Made by a program: the position numbers and the translations under genes
Shown here: piece after piece, positions 44,809 through 53,068 of the stretch
Position numbering within the stretch: position 1 is the stretch's first letter
How the letters are laid out: each line of letters starts with the position of its first letter
NCBI GenBank assembly: GCA_963558655.1
Contig: CAUWHJ010000016.1
Location: forward strand, 1-64,000
Source of the DNA: UMGS1590 sp963558655
GTDB lineage: Bacteria > Bacillota > Peptococcia > Peptococcales > Peptococcaceae
Direction of reading: 5' to 3'
Length of the DNA: 64,000 nucleotides
Notes under the pieces: model-generated
Told to the model about the DNA's origin: nothing
Seen by the model: only the letters and a program-made list of their open reading frames with translations
Database searches by the model: none

Positions 44809-46662
44809 ATGTGCGGAATTGTTGGATACATTGGACCCAGAGAAGCACAAGACGTTCTGTTGAACGGTTTGGAAAAATTAGAATATCGTGGCTATGATTC
44901 TGCTGGCATTGCAGTATTAGAGCAAGGTGCGATTAAAATAGAAAAGCATAAAGGCGAGCTTGCCAACTTAAAACGCGCTTTGGATAAAAAGCCGATGCGT
45001 GGTCATATTGGCATTGGCCATACACGTTGGGCTACCCATGGACAGCCATCGGACCGCAATGCACATCCGCACATGGGGCCACAGGGAAAAATTGTCGTTG
45101 TGCATAACGGCATCATTGAAAACTATCAGTATTTGAAAGAAACCTATCTCAAAGACCATACTTTTTTGTCGGATACAGACACAGAAGTGGTTGCTCATTT
45201 GATTGAACTGTTTTACGAAGGTGACTTGTTTGCCGCTGTACAGCGTGCCCTGGCTGTGATTACCGGCTCCTATGCGTTGGTGGTTATGTCTACCGACGAA
45301 CCGGAACGCTTGATTGCAACCCGCAAAAACAGCCCGTTGGTTATTGGCTTGGGCGACGACGAAACCATCATTGCCTCGGATGTGCCTGCCATGTTGGCCT
45401 ATACCCGCCGCTGCATTTATCTGGAATCTGGCGAAATTGCTCAGGTGTATGCCGATCATGTAATCATTACCGACTTGGCTGGTGTTGAGCATCCTGTTCT
45501 GGTAGACGACATCAAGTGGGACGCACAGTCTGCCGAAAAAGGTGGCTACCCACACTTCATGATTAAAGAGATTTACGAACAGGTGGAAACCTTCAAAAAC
45601 GTACTCAGTGGACGTGTTCAAGATGGGCGTGCTGTGATTGAAGATATTGACATAGACCGTGCAGCCATTGAAAAATGGCGCCAAATTTATATTGTGGCCT
45701 GCGGCACCGCTTACCATGCCGGATTGGTTGGTAAAACCATTTTGGAAAAAACCTTGAAAATTCCGGTGTTTGTCGAAGTGGCATCGGAATTCCGCTATCG
45801 TGAACCAATGCTTGATGACAATACCCTGGTTATTGTTATCAGCCAGTCTGGTGAAACTGCGGATACCCTGGAAGGGGCACGCGAAGCAAAAGCAGCAGGT
45901 GCCACAGTGTTGGCAATTACCAACGTTGTTGGCAGCTCCATTGCCCGTGAATCAGATATGGTGGTGTATCTCTGGGCTGGGCCGGAAATTTCGGTGGCTT
46001 CTACCAAAGCCTATACCTCCATGTTGATTGCACTGTATCTCATAGGTTTCTATTTTGGCGACATTGCCGGACGAACTGATGCAGCTGAAAGCGCAGCCAT
46101 GGTAGCGGCATTGGAAAAACTGCCGGAACAGGCAGAGATGATGCTTGCCGATGACCGCATCAAACAAATTCAGTCCATTGCCAAAGAATACATTGATGCC
46201 AAAGACCTTTTCTATATTGGTCGCGGCATGGACTGGGCTGTTGCTCAAGAAGGTGCCTTAAAGCTCAAAGAAATTTCCTACATTCATGCCGAAGCCTATG
46301 CTGCCGGCGAACTCAAGCATGGCACCCTTGCGCTCATCAGTGATGAAACACCGGTTATCTCTGTTGCCTTACAGCAAAAAACGTTCGAGAAAACCATGAG
46401 CAACACCGAAGAAATGATTTCGCGCATGGTTGATGACAATGGCAACATTGCCGGCGCAAAAGTGCTGGCGGTTGTACATGAAGGCCAGAAAAACATCAGC
46501 GAAAAGATTGACCATGTGATAGAAATTCCGGCTTGTCCAGATTTCATCTCGCCGGTGCTTGCCGCCATTCCACTGCAACTGATTGCCTACTTTACAGCAC
46601 TTGAACGTGGCTGCAACATTGATAAGCCACGCAACCTTGCCAAGAGTGTTACCGTAGAATAA
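44809..46662 (+). CDS. glmS: Glutamine-fructose-6-phosphate aminotransferase
   Basis: GlmS makes glucosamine-6-phosphate for cell-wall precursors. The 617-aa product has the class II amidotransferase head with Cys2 (MCGIVGYIG) and two SIS domains (ISQSGETADTLEGAREAK; GRGMDWAVAQEGALKLKE). The C terminus ends in PRNLAKSVTVE. Only 15 bp separate it from scpB, so there is no room for a glmS ribozyme. Confidence 0.97.
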   Translation: MCGIVGYIGPREAQDVLLNGLEKLEYRGYDSAGIAVLEQGAIKIEKHKGELANLKRALDKKPMRGHIGIGHTRWATHGQPSDRNAHPHMGPQGKIVVVHNGIIENYQYLKETYLKDHTFLSDTDTEVVAHLIELFYEGDLFAAVQRALAVITGSYALVVMSTDEPERLIATRKNSPLVIGLGDDETIIASDVPAMLAYTRRCIYLESGEIAQVYADHVIITDLAGVEHPVLVDDIKWDAQSAEKGGYPHFMIKEIYEQVETFKNVLSGRVQDGRAVIEDIDIDRAAIEKWRQIYIVACGTAYHAGLVGKTILEKTLKIPVFVEVASEFRYREPMLDDNTLVIVISQSGETADTLEGAREAKAAGATVLAITNVVGSSIARESDMVVYLWAGPEISVASTKAYTSMLIALYLIGFYFGDIAGRTDAAESAAMVAALEKLPEQAEMMLADDRIKQIQSIAKEYIDAKDLFYIGRGMDWAVAQEGALKLKEISYIHAEAYAAGELKHGTLALISDETPVISVALQQKTFEKTMSNTEEMISRMVDDNGNIAGAKVLAVVHEGQKNISEKIDHVIEIPACPDFISPVLAAIPLQLIAYFTALERGCNIDKPRNLAKSVTVE

Positions 46663-46664
46663 TA

Positions 46665-46707
46665 AATAGCCCCTCAATCATTTGTACAAAATGATTGGGG
46701 GGCTATT
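46665..46707 (+). terminator. Terminator after glmS
   Basis: AATAGCCCCTCAATCATTT pairs with AAATGATTGGGGGGCTATT. A second small hairpin, GACTGCC/GGCGGTC with TTTTTCTTTTT, follows at about 46713-46745 and probably completes termination. Confidence 0.85.
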
Positions 46708-46804
46708 CGTTTGAGACTGCCGCACAGGCGGTCTTTTTCTTTTTGGGGAGGAAATGGTACATTGGTAGCATCTTACAGAAAATAGAAAATGGAGGCTTTC
46801 ACAA

Positions 46805-47641
46805 ATGACCATCACCCCCGAACAGCTCGATGCCTTTAGATGCACCTTACAACAAGAAGAACGCAGCCCTGGCACCATTGATAACTACCTACGCCATGTG
46901 CACGCCTTTGCAGCCTGGCTTTCTGAACCCCCCGTAGATAAGAACGTCGTTTGTGAGTGGCGCACCCATCTTTTGGCGCAAGGCTATGCACCCGTGAGCA
47001 TCAACGCCATGCTTGCTGCGCTGCACAGCTATTTTCGCCATCGTGGCTGGAACCACTGCCGCGTGCGCTACTTGCGTGTGCAGCGGCGCATCTTTCGTGA
47101 CGACAGCCGCACCCTCAACCGACAGGACTATCAGCAGCTTTTGCACACAGCGCGTGCCACCGGCAAAAAGCGCCTGGCACTTGTTGTTGAAACCCTCGGC
47201 GCCACCGGTATGCGCGTTTCAGAACTATCGGCCATCACGCTTGACGCCGTGCAGCGTGGGCGAGTGGACATTCACCTCAAAGGCAAAATTCGCACCATTC
47301 TTATACCACGTAAACTCTGCAAAAAACTGCACGCCTACGCGCGCATACAAAAAATCACCTGCGGCGCGCTCTTTCGCACCGCAGGTGGAAAAATTTTATC
47401 ACGTTATCAAATCTGGGCAGACATGAAAGCCCTCGCCAAAGCCAGCGGCGTGCCACCAAGCAAAGTCTTTCCGCACAACCTGCGCCATCTTTTTGCCGTG
47501 GTGTTTTATGAACAACATCATGACCTGGCACGGCTTGCCGACCTTTTAGGCCATTCCTCCATTGAAACCACCCGCATTTACCTTCTGGCACCCGACAGCG
47601 TTTGCCGTCAACAACTGGAATGTATGCAGCTTGTGGAGTGA
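46805..47641 (+). CDS. Tyrosine recombinase (XerC/D-like integrase)
   Basis: This 278-aa protein has an N-terminal SAM-like core-binding domain (SPGTIDNYLRHVHAFAAWL...) and a C-terminal catalytic domain. The catalytic residues are visible: Arg in GATGMRVSEL, Lys in LKGKIRTI, His-x-x-Arg in PHNLRHLF, His in LGHSSIETT and the Tyr five residues later. No phage or transposon genes surround it. It lies immediately before a pair of inverted sites that enclose a promoter and before an SLH gene, so site-specific inversion of that segment is a likely role (inference). Chromosome dimer resolution is the alternative. Codon use is more C-rich than in its neighbours. Confidence 0.92.
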   Translation: MTITPEQLDAFRCTLQQEERSPGTIDNYLRHVHAFAAWLSEPPVDKNVVCEWRTHLLAQGYAPVSINAMLAALHSYFRHRGWNHCRVRYLRVQRRIFRDDSRTLNRQDYQQLLHTARATGKKRLALVVETLGATGMRVSELSAITLDAVQRGRVDIHLKGKIRTILIPRKLCKKLHAYARIQKITCGALFRTAGGKILSRYQIWADMKALAKASGVPPSKVFPHNLRHLFAVVFYEQHHDLARLADLLGHSSIETTRIYLLAPDSVCRQQLECMQLVE

Positions 47642-47646
47642 ACCCT

Positions 47647-47664
47647 ACAAAATTAACATTTTGT
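47647..47664 (+). repeat. Left inverted site of candidate invertible segment
   Basis: ACAAAATTAACATTTTGT matches the reverse complement of 47922-47939 at 17 of 18 positions. The site itself is ACAAAA-TTAACA-TTTTGT, with perfect 6-bp inverted arms around a 6-bp asymmetric core, the layout of a tyrosine-recombinase crossover site. Confidence 0.7.
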
Positions 47665-47712
47665 TTAGCAAATAGCGGCACAAAATGTCCTTCACTTCGA
47701 TAAACCATAGCC

Positions 47713-47742
47713 ATTATAGCATATGGCAGTAATGGCGGTAAA
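47713..47742 (-). promoter_or_regulatory. Promoter inside the candidate invertible segment
   Basis: On the minus strand TTTACC (47742-47737) and a perfect TATAAT (47718-47713) are 18 bp apart. In this orientation transcription runs back toward the recombinase gene, away from the SLH gene. Confidence 0.55.
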
Positions 47743-47804
47743 GAAAAAATCAGAATATTATGCACAGGCAAAACTTTTCCGCAGAAATTTTCTGCATAAC
47801 AAAG

Positions 47805-47836
47805 AAGGGTCACCAAAATCAAATGTCATGACCCTT
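47805..47836. repeat. Hairpin inside the candidate invertible segment
   Basis: AAGGGTCA and TGACCCTT pair around a 16-nt loop. The tail is CTTTGTT on the minus strand, a weak terminator at most. After inversion it would lie upstream of the promoter and could shield it from read-through. Confidence 0.4.
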
Positions 47837-47921
47837 GGTTTCATGCGCCTAAAAATGAGCAAGATGGTTCTTTTTATAAAAGCATTTCTTCTTTTATCAG
47901 TAAAATCCTCCAGCGTAGTTC

Positions 47922-47939
47922 ACAAAATGTTAATGTTGT
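47922..47939 (-). repeat. Right inverted site of candidate invertible segment
   Basis: Read on the minus strand this is ACAACATTAACATTTTGT, one mismatch from the left site. The 6-bp core TTAACA is identical and in opposite orientation, so recombination would invert, not delete, the DNA between. Confidence 0.7.
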
Positions 47940-48097
47940 GGGCTGTGCTTTTTTTATAGGCATCGAAGCGTGCTGCCGCGCACTCATTGACCGATGAGAC
48001 AGGCACACAATGCCCATAAAGAAAACCCAGCTTAACGCAGCCACAGAGCGCGAAGCTGTTTAATATAAACGATGAAAAAAATAAGGAGGCAACGAAA

Positions 48098-49429
48098 ATG
48101 CACACGTTAAAACGAAAAACGACAGCCCTCTTGCTCGTAGTCGCCATGCTCTTTAGCCTGCTGCCAGCATTTCCGCAGACGGCAGAAGCGAGTGAGCCAA
48201 CAGAACATCAGTATGTGACATTGGATTATGAGAGCGGTGGGCTTGTTGATGACAAAATCATCAATGTCAATGTGTATATTGATGATGCAAGCACACCGGT
48301 GCAAACCATTAGTGTGGGTGATGCCAATATGGCAGATAATCGCATTACAGTGACAGTAGTGGATCCTAACTATGAAATCGCAGGTCAAAATGGCGTTAGT
48401 TATGTGTTTGATAGTGGTGCTACTTTTGGAGATATTAAGTTAAGCTCTGATCTAAAAGAATACTCTGGTCTTTGGAATGCAGGCATTGGAAAATCCATCA
48501 CGATTGATGTTCATTTACGCACACCTAAAGGAACGCCTGAAACACCAAACGGGATTTATGATGGTGTTTTGACTGTTGAATTTAGAGCCTATACACCGGA
48601 AATATTGAAGATATTGTACAGTCAAGGCGTTGATGTCAATGGCAATACGAAAATCAATAATGTTACTATGAATTTCCGAGCAGAGGTTCCTGCATATGGG
48701 TTGGATGAACCCATTAGCACTCTACCACCTAATCTGAGTTTGGATTATCGTTACGCTTCGCTGAGTAATGCTTCTCAAAAAGCTGTGCCTGGTAATGTAG
48801 ATAGTCTTACGATTGACTATGACGATGGGCAATCCATCACAGTGCCTGGCGGTGAGCTCAAGTTTGTATTGGACAAAGAAGATGCCATAAACTATTATTC
48901 TATCGAAGCGGCATCTGCGTATGATAATATACATATTGTAACCTTCTATAATGAAACAAATGGTCAAGCTGCTAATCATTATGACCGTTACGATGTGCGC
49001 TTTGTTGAACACGGGCAAGCAATCGGAGCGGAAAATATGCCGGCTGACCCAACCTATGGTGCAGGTTCTCAGTATGTATTTATTAACTGGGCAAGTGGCT
49101 CCTTTAACACTGCATCACAATTTGTTGATGGCAAAGTGTTCTTAGGTACATCTGTTGTTAATAGTGACCTTAATGTGTATGCACAGAAACTTTCTTCCTC
49201 TAAAGATGGTGGAACTGAGATTCATGTCATGAATACGGACAACCAGCTTTTGGAACGATTGGTAGAAAAATATAATGAAGCTAATGATTCGAATATTACC
49301 GTAGGCGATATTGATAAAGATACTTTGAAAGTGCGTGTGACCGATACAGATGGTCTGCAAACCAACGAAGCATATTATGAAAACAAGTGGAAAGACGACT
49401 ACGGTTATTATTATGTTTCAAACTTATAA
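48098..49429 (+). CDS. SLH surface protein, N-terminal part (frameshifted gene)
   Basis: This 443-aa frame starts with a Sec signal peptide (KRKTTALLLVVAMLFSLLPAF, cleavage probably after AEA near residue 31). Extracellular beta-rich sequence follows. AAGGAGG precedes the ATG. The frame stops at TAA near 49427, but the same protein continues without a break of character in the +1 frame (from about 49413) to C-terminal SLH repeats. I read this as one gene of about 1,510 codons interrupted by a single-base frameshift. Without the second part the product would lack its cell-wall anchor and be secreted. Confidence 0.75.
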   Translation: MHTLKRKTTALLLVVAMLFSLLPAFPQTAEASEPTEHQYVTLDYESGGLVDDKIINVNVYIDDASTPVQTISVGDANMADNRITVTVVDPNYEIAGQNGVSYVFDSGATFGDIKLSSDLKEYSGLWNAGIGKSITIDVHLRTPKGTPETPNGIYDGVLTVEFRAYTPEILKILYSQGVDVNGNTKINNVTMNFRAEVPAYGLDEPISTLPPNLSLDYRYASLSNASQKAVPGNVDSLTIDYDDGQSITVPGGELKFVLDKEDAINYYSIEAASAYDNIHIVTFYNETNGQAANHYDRYDVRFVEHGQAIGAENMPADPTYGAGSQYVFINWASGSFNTASQFVDGKVFLGTSVVNSDLNVYAQKLSSSKDGGTEIHVMNTDNQLLERLVEKYNEANDSNITVGDIDKDTLKVRVTDTDGLQTNEAYYENKWKDDYGYYYVSNL

Positions 49430-52400
49430 TGTTCCAGATAACACACACGTCAGTTTTGACAAAATAAATGGTGCATATTTCTATTTTGAATTAGCAGGCA
49501 GTGATGAAAAAGAGACTGTCTGGCTTCCTGTTGGCGAAAATACAGGTGACTTGGCAAAGATGTCATTAGATGCTTATAATAGAGAACATATCTTGGAATT
49601 GCAGGTTATCCAGCCAGGCGAAGTGATTGATAAACCGGTTGAACCTGTAACGCCGCCGGAAGAACCTACACGGGACGAAATCAATGCACTGTTAGATGTC
49701 AAAGTGGATTGTGATAAAGATGAACATCAGGAAAAAAACTATGATATAGTTGCTTGTGACATCGGTGAGGTAACCGGAAATGAAGAAGCTGGTTATACCG
49801 TTGATGTGACAGTCAAGAGCAACCGCTATGTGAACGATTACAATAATTCTGTTGCTGATGGGCATAAGATTGTTGGCGATGCCGAAAAAACTGTGACCTT
49901 AGAAAACAAGGGGAATGGTTGGGTACTGCCGGATGGTGTATCTAATGTGGTTGTATTTACCGTGACCTGCGATGGTGGCGCTGCGGCTGATAATTTTACA
50001 CTGACTTATGACGCCACCCTTGGTGCCTTTGGCAAACCTGGTGGCGAATCGCAGGCGGTTGTAAAAAATCTCGCTGCGGATACGTATAAACTGTGGGTAA
50101 AAGACCCAGAAGTGACAGATGATGTGCAGCCGGAAAATGAAACCAAATGGCCAGCATTTTATCAGTCTCAAGGTATTGCTGTTGTCATGATTGGTTGGAC
50201 GGCTGAAGAAGATAACAAAATCTACGGAAAAAGCGACAAGATGCCAGCCCTGATTGACGAAGTAACCATTAAAGATAAAGATGTCACAGTCTACGCTGTT
50301 TGGGGCTATGACGAAAATGGTAATGGCACACCAGATGTAGAAGAAGATTTCCATACGCTGACTTATGATGCGAGCGGTGGTGCTTTTGGCGACAAAACCA
50401 CTGCTGTTACCGATGGTTTAGCGGCAAATGACTATCCATTGTGGGATAAGGAAGCCGGCACTATTCCGGATGAAGGTACAGCAGAGCTGCCAACGCACGC
50501 ACAGGCAGAGCCACCGGAAGGCACGGTCATTTCGGATGCAGAGCTTGTAGACGTTGTTTTGCTTGGCTGGACAACGAAACAACCAACGGCACCAGGAACG
50601 ATTTATGCAGCCGGTGAGAAGTATCCAACGCTTGCAAATACTGTAACCATTAAAGATGCTGATGCTACCGTTTATGCTGTTTGGGGCTATGATGAAAACG
50701 CTGACGGCGTAGCCGATGCACAGCAGATTGTCATTACACCTGCGGACATCACCATCTATGAAGGTGGCACAGGGTACGAAGGTGTATTGGATGGCGATGA
50801 TGTGATTGGCACAAACGAAAACGGTTTGCCAGAACCTGGCTACTATTTCATTTTGCCTTACCAGTTGGACGATGAACTTGGCGGTGCAGGCAACATCATT
50901 GATTTGAGTGATAAGCTGCATCTTGCTTATGACAATGCAAATGACCCAACAGACAAACGTGGTTGGAATGTAGAGCTGTACAATAAAGACCATCCAGAAC
51001 AGAGCATGGCTTATGGAAAATATGTTTATCGCTTAGTACCAGAAACCGAGGGTTATCCTGTTCGGTTGGAAATCAGAGATGATGAAGGAAATCTTCAAAC
51101 CAGCGATGAATTTAACATTAGCTTGGATTCTCTCTATCAAACCTATTCCATGAAACTGTACACAGCACCGGAAGTAGATCGTGTTCAGGTCACTGCACAG
51201 GTTCGTGATGACAGTGGAAACTGGGTTGATGTCAACGATAAACTTCAGGCAGATGTTGTACAAGGTATTGCGCGAGGCACTGCTTCTCTGACGATTCGTG
51301 GTACAACGGATGAAAATCCTGTTTCTACCATTCAGGATGATGTAACCGATGAAGTCGATACCATTACAGCGGTGCAGCCAGACGGTGTAACCTACTATGT
51401 GAACGACAGTGATATTCCTGTTGTGATGAATCAGGATGAGAACAATGTGAAGCTGTTGAATGATACGATTGTTGATGAAAACGGTTCACAAGCAGCGATG
51501 GAAAATGCGATTGTCGATGCAGCGGCTAAAGATGCAGATATTGACATTGATGAAAATGACACCTTCGATTTCCGTTATCTGGACCTCGTAGACACCGATA
51601 ACGGTGATGCCTATGTCACCTTGGGAGATGGGCAGGAAATGACCATTTATTGGCCATATCCGGAAGGTATGGATGCCAATGATACGTTCTATGTAGCGCA
51701 TTTCGATGGCTTAGACCGCGATTTTGCTGCCGGTGATTTGGGCACAGCCATTGCTGATGCAGACTTGAAACTTTATCATGAAGGCGATGACACGTATAAA
51801 CTTGAAAAAACCAAAAACGGTATCAAGTTTACCACCAGCAGCTTCTCACCATTCGCGCTTGTTTACGACAATGAGGGCTGCGGCACGATTGACCCACCTC
51901 CAGTAGACCCAGGCGAACCTGGTGGCGGTGGCGACAACCCACCAGCCCTCAACACCGAAGACCATTTCTCCTATGTGGTTGGCTATGAAGATGGCATGGT
52001 GAAACCACAGCGCAACATTACCCGCGCCGAAGTCTCCTCCATCTTCTATCGCTTGTTAGAAGATGAGGTGCGTGACGATAACACCACCGATGTGTCCGAT
52101 TTTAGCGACGTGAGCGCAAGCGACTGGTATGGTACCACCGTAGCCACCCTCTCCAAAATGGGCATTGTCAAAGGCTACGAAGACGGCACCTTCCGACCAA
52201 ATGCACCAATCACCCGTGCAGAATTTGCAGCCATCGCCACCCGCTTCTTTGAAGAAACCGGCGCAGAGTATGAACCGGGCACCTTCACCGATGTAAGTGG
52301 TGACGAATGGTTCGCTGGCGCTATTCAGGATGCTGTGAACCTTGGCTTAATTGGTGGCTATGAAGACGGCAGCGTGCGACCAAACAACAACATCACGCGT

Positions 52401-52631
52401 GCCGAAGCCTGTGCCATCGTCAACCGCACCTTGGGCCGCGTGCCGGATGCAGACCATCTCCTGCCAACGGACGAAATGAAGACTTGGCCGGACAACCAGC
52501 CAAGCGATTGGTTCTATGCCGATATGCAGGAAGCCACGAACGGCCATGAGTACGAGTGGATTACTGAAGACGGCAACAAGGTGGAAGAGTGGACAAAGAT
52601 CATGTTGGATAACGATTGGGAAGATCGTTAA
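49413..52631 (+). CDS. SLH surface protein, C-terminal part (frameshifted gene)
   Basis: This part continues the preceding frame in +1. An ATG at 49413 has no ribosome binding site and is only a nominal start. Contents in order: beta-rich domain; proline-rich linker (PVEPVTPPEEPTRDE); two Listeria-Bacteroides/InlB-type repeats ending in VYAVWGYDEN; further beta domains; PVDPGEPGGGGDNPP linker. Three S-layer homology repeats with ITRAE motifs then follow, from about 51955 to 52520. SLH repeats bind pyruvylated secondary cell-wall polymer. The protein is probably a major surface or adhesive protein when in frame. Confidence 0.85.
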   Translation: MFQTYNVPDNTHVSFDKINGAYFYFELAGSDEKETVWLPVGENTGDLAKMSLDAYNREHILELQVIQPGEVIDKPVEPVTPPEEPTRDEINALLDVKVDCDKDEHQEKNYDIVACDIGEVTGNEEAGYTVDVTVKSNRYVNDYNNSVADGHKIVGDAEKTVTLENKGNGWVLPDGVSNVVVFTVTCDGGAAADNFTLTYDATLGAFGKPGGESQAVVKNLAADTYKLWVKDPEVTDDVQPENETKWPAFYQSQGIAVVMIGWTAEEDNKIYGKSDKMPALIDEVTIKDKDVTVYAVWGYDENGNGTPDVEEDFHTLTYDASGGAFGDKTTAVTDGLAANDYPLWDKEAGTIPDEGTAELPTHAQAEPPEGTVISDAELVDVVLLGWTTKQPTAPGTIYAAGEKYPTLANTVTIKDADATVYAVWGYDENADGVADAQQIVITPADITIYEGGTGYEGVLDGDDVIGTNENGLPEPGYYFILPYQLDDELGGAGNIIDLSDKLHLAYDNANDPTDKRGWNVELYNKDHPEQSMAYGKYVYRLVPETEGYPVRLEIRDDEGNLQTSDEFNISLDSLYQTYSMKLYTAPEVDRVQVTAQVRDDSGNWVDVNDKLQADVVQGIARGTASLTIRGTTDENPVSTIQDDVTDEVDTITAVQPDGVTYYVNDSDIPVVMNQDENNVKLLNDTIVDENGSQAAMENAIVDAAAKDADIDIDENDTFDFRYLDLVDTDNGDAYVTLGDGQEMTIYWPYPEGMDANDTFYVAHFDGLDRDFAAGDLGTAIADADLKLYHEGDDTYKLEKTKNGIKFTTSSFSPFALVYDNEGCGTIDPPPVDPGEPGGGGDNPPALNTEDHFSYVVGYEDGMVKPQRNITRAEVSSIFYRLLEDEVRDDNTTDVSDFSDVSASDWYGTTVATLSKMGIVKGYEDGTFRPNAPITRAEFAAIATRFFEETGAEYEPGTFTDVSGDEWFAGAIQDAVNLGLIGGYEDGSVRPNNNITRAEACAIVNRTLGRVPDADHLLPTDEMKTWPDNQPSDWFYADMQEATNGHEYEWITEDGNKVEEWTKIMLDNDWEDR
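50001..50725 (+). repeat. Tandem internal repeat in the SLH gene
   Basis: Two units of about 360 bp begin CTGACTTATGA (50001 and 50358). Each ends in a near-identical stretch encoding VYAVWGYDEN. They encode the InlB-type repeats and could support copy-number change by recombination. Confidence 0.7.
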
Positions 52632-52669
52632 AGGTTTGAATCTCGAATAAAAATTCAAATGGTGAAACA

Positions 52670-52707
52670 ATGCAGCATCAGTGATTGGTGCTGCATCGTT
52701 TTTTATA
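52670..52707 (+). terminator. Terminator after the SLH gene
   Basis: TGCAGCATCA and TGGTGCTGCA pair (one G-U) around a 5-nt loop, followed by TCGTTTTTT. Confidence 0.85.
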
Positions 52708-52765
52708 ACACGATGCTGTGTTGTATAATGCACTGTTAATTTTGCAATCTGTACTATAATTCTTC

Positions 52766-52795
52766 TTGACAACATAGGGGGATTGTGATTAAAAT
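52766..52795 (+). promoter_or_regulatory. Promoter of the leu operon
   Basis: A consensus TTGACA (52766-52771) and TAAAAT (52790-52795) are 18 bp apart, placing the transcript start near 52802 at the head of the T-box leader. Confidence 0.7.
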
Positions 52796-52801
52796 AATAG
52801 C

Positions 52802-53046
52802 AGTGAGAATATTATGAGATAAACGATGACAAGGAGTAGTAAGAAAAGCGTTGTCAGAGAGAAGCACTGGCTGGTGAAAAGTGCGGACAATCAATTTCTG
52901 AACTCGCCTTTGAGTTTTGCACGTTTGTGCCGGGTCATGCCCGTTAATAATGTGAGTGGTCGCGCATTGGCGCGGCAATTAGAGTGGTACCGCGGAATTG
53001 ATGCCCTTTTCGTCTCTAAATTTTAGAGATGAAAAGGGCATTTTTA
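52802..53046 (+). promoter_or_regulatory. Leucine T-box riboswitch with terminator
   Basis: The leader has Stem I sequence elements (AGTAGTAAG, CAGAGAG, CTGGTGAAAAGTGCGG). A specifier loop reads GAACTCGCC, with CTC (Leu) at 52903-52905. The T-box AGAGTGGTACCGCG is at 52981-52994. A 19-bp terminator stem (TGCCCTTTTCGTCTCTAAA and its partner) then runs into TTTTTA. Uncharged tRNA-Leu(GAG) would stabilise the antiterminator and switch on leuACDB. Confidence 0.93.
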
Positions 53047-53068
53047 TTGAGCAGAAAGGATGCTAACC

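Larger units (their letters stand above)
47665..47921. other. Candidate invertible promoter segment (257 bp)
   Basis: The segment lies between two inverted 18-bp sites, downstream of a tyrosine recombinase gene and upstream of an SLH surface-protein gene. It holds a sigma-A-like promoter on the minus strand and a hairpin. An extra ACAAAATGT copy at 47680-47688 is inverted relative to the left site. No supported gene is inside. If inverted, the promoter would face the SLH gene with a leader of about 220 nt. Confidence 0.6.

Noticed and set aside
46805..47641. Prophage or integrative element
   Set aside because: The recombinase has no neighbouring phage, conjugation or attachment-site features; glmS and the SLH gene flank it.
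47723..47959. A 78-aa frame between the recombinase and SLH genes
   Set aside because: It has no ribosome binding site and runs through the right inverted site; it is better explained as regulatory DNA.
47940..48097. c-di-GMP or other riboswitch in the SLH leader
   Set aside because: A few short stems are visible (CAGCTT/AAGCTG), but no conserved aptamer core could be matched.
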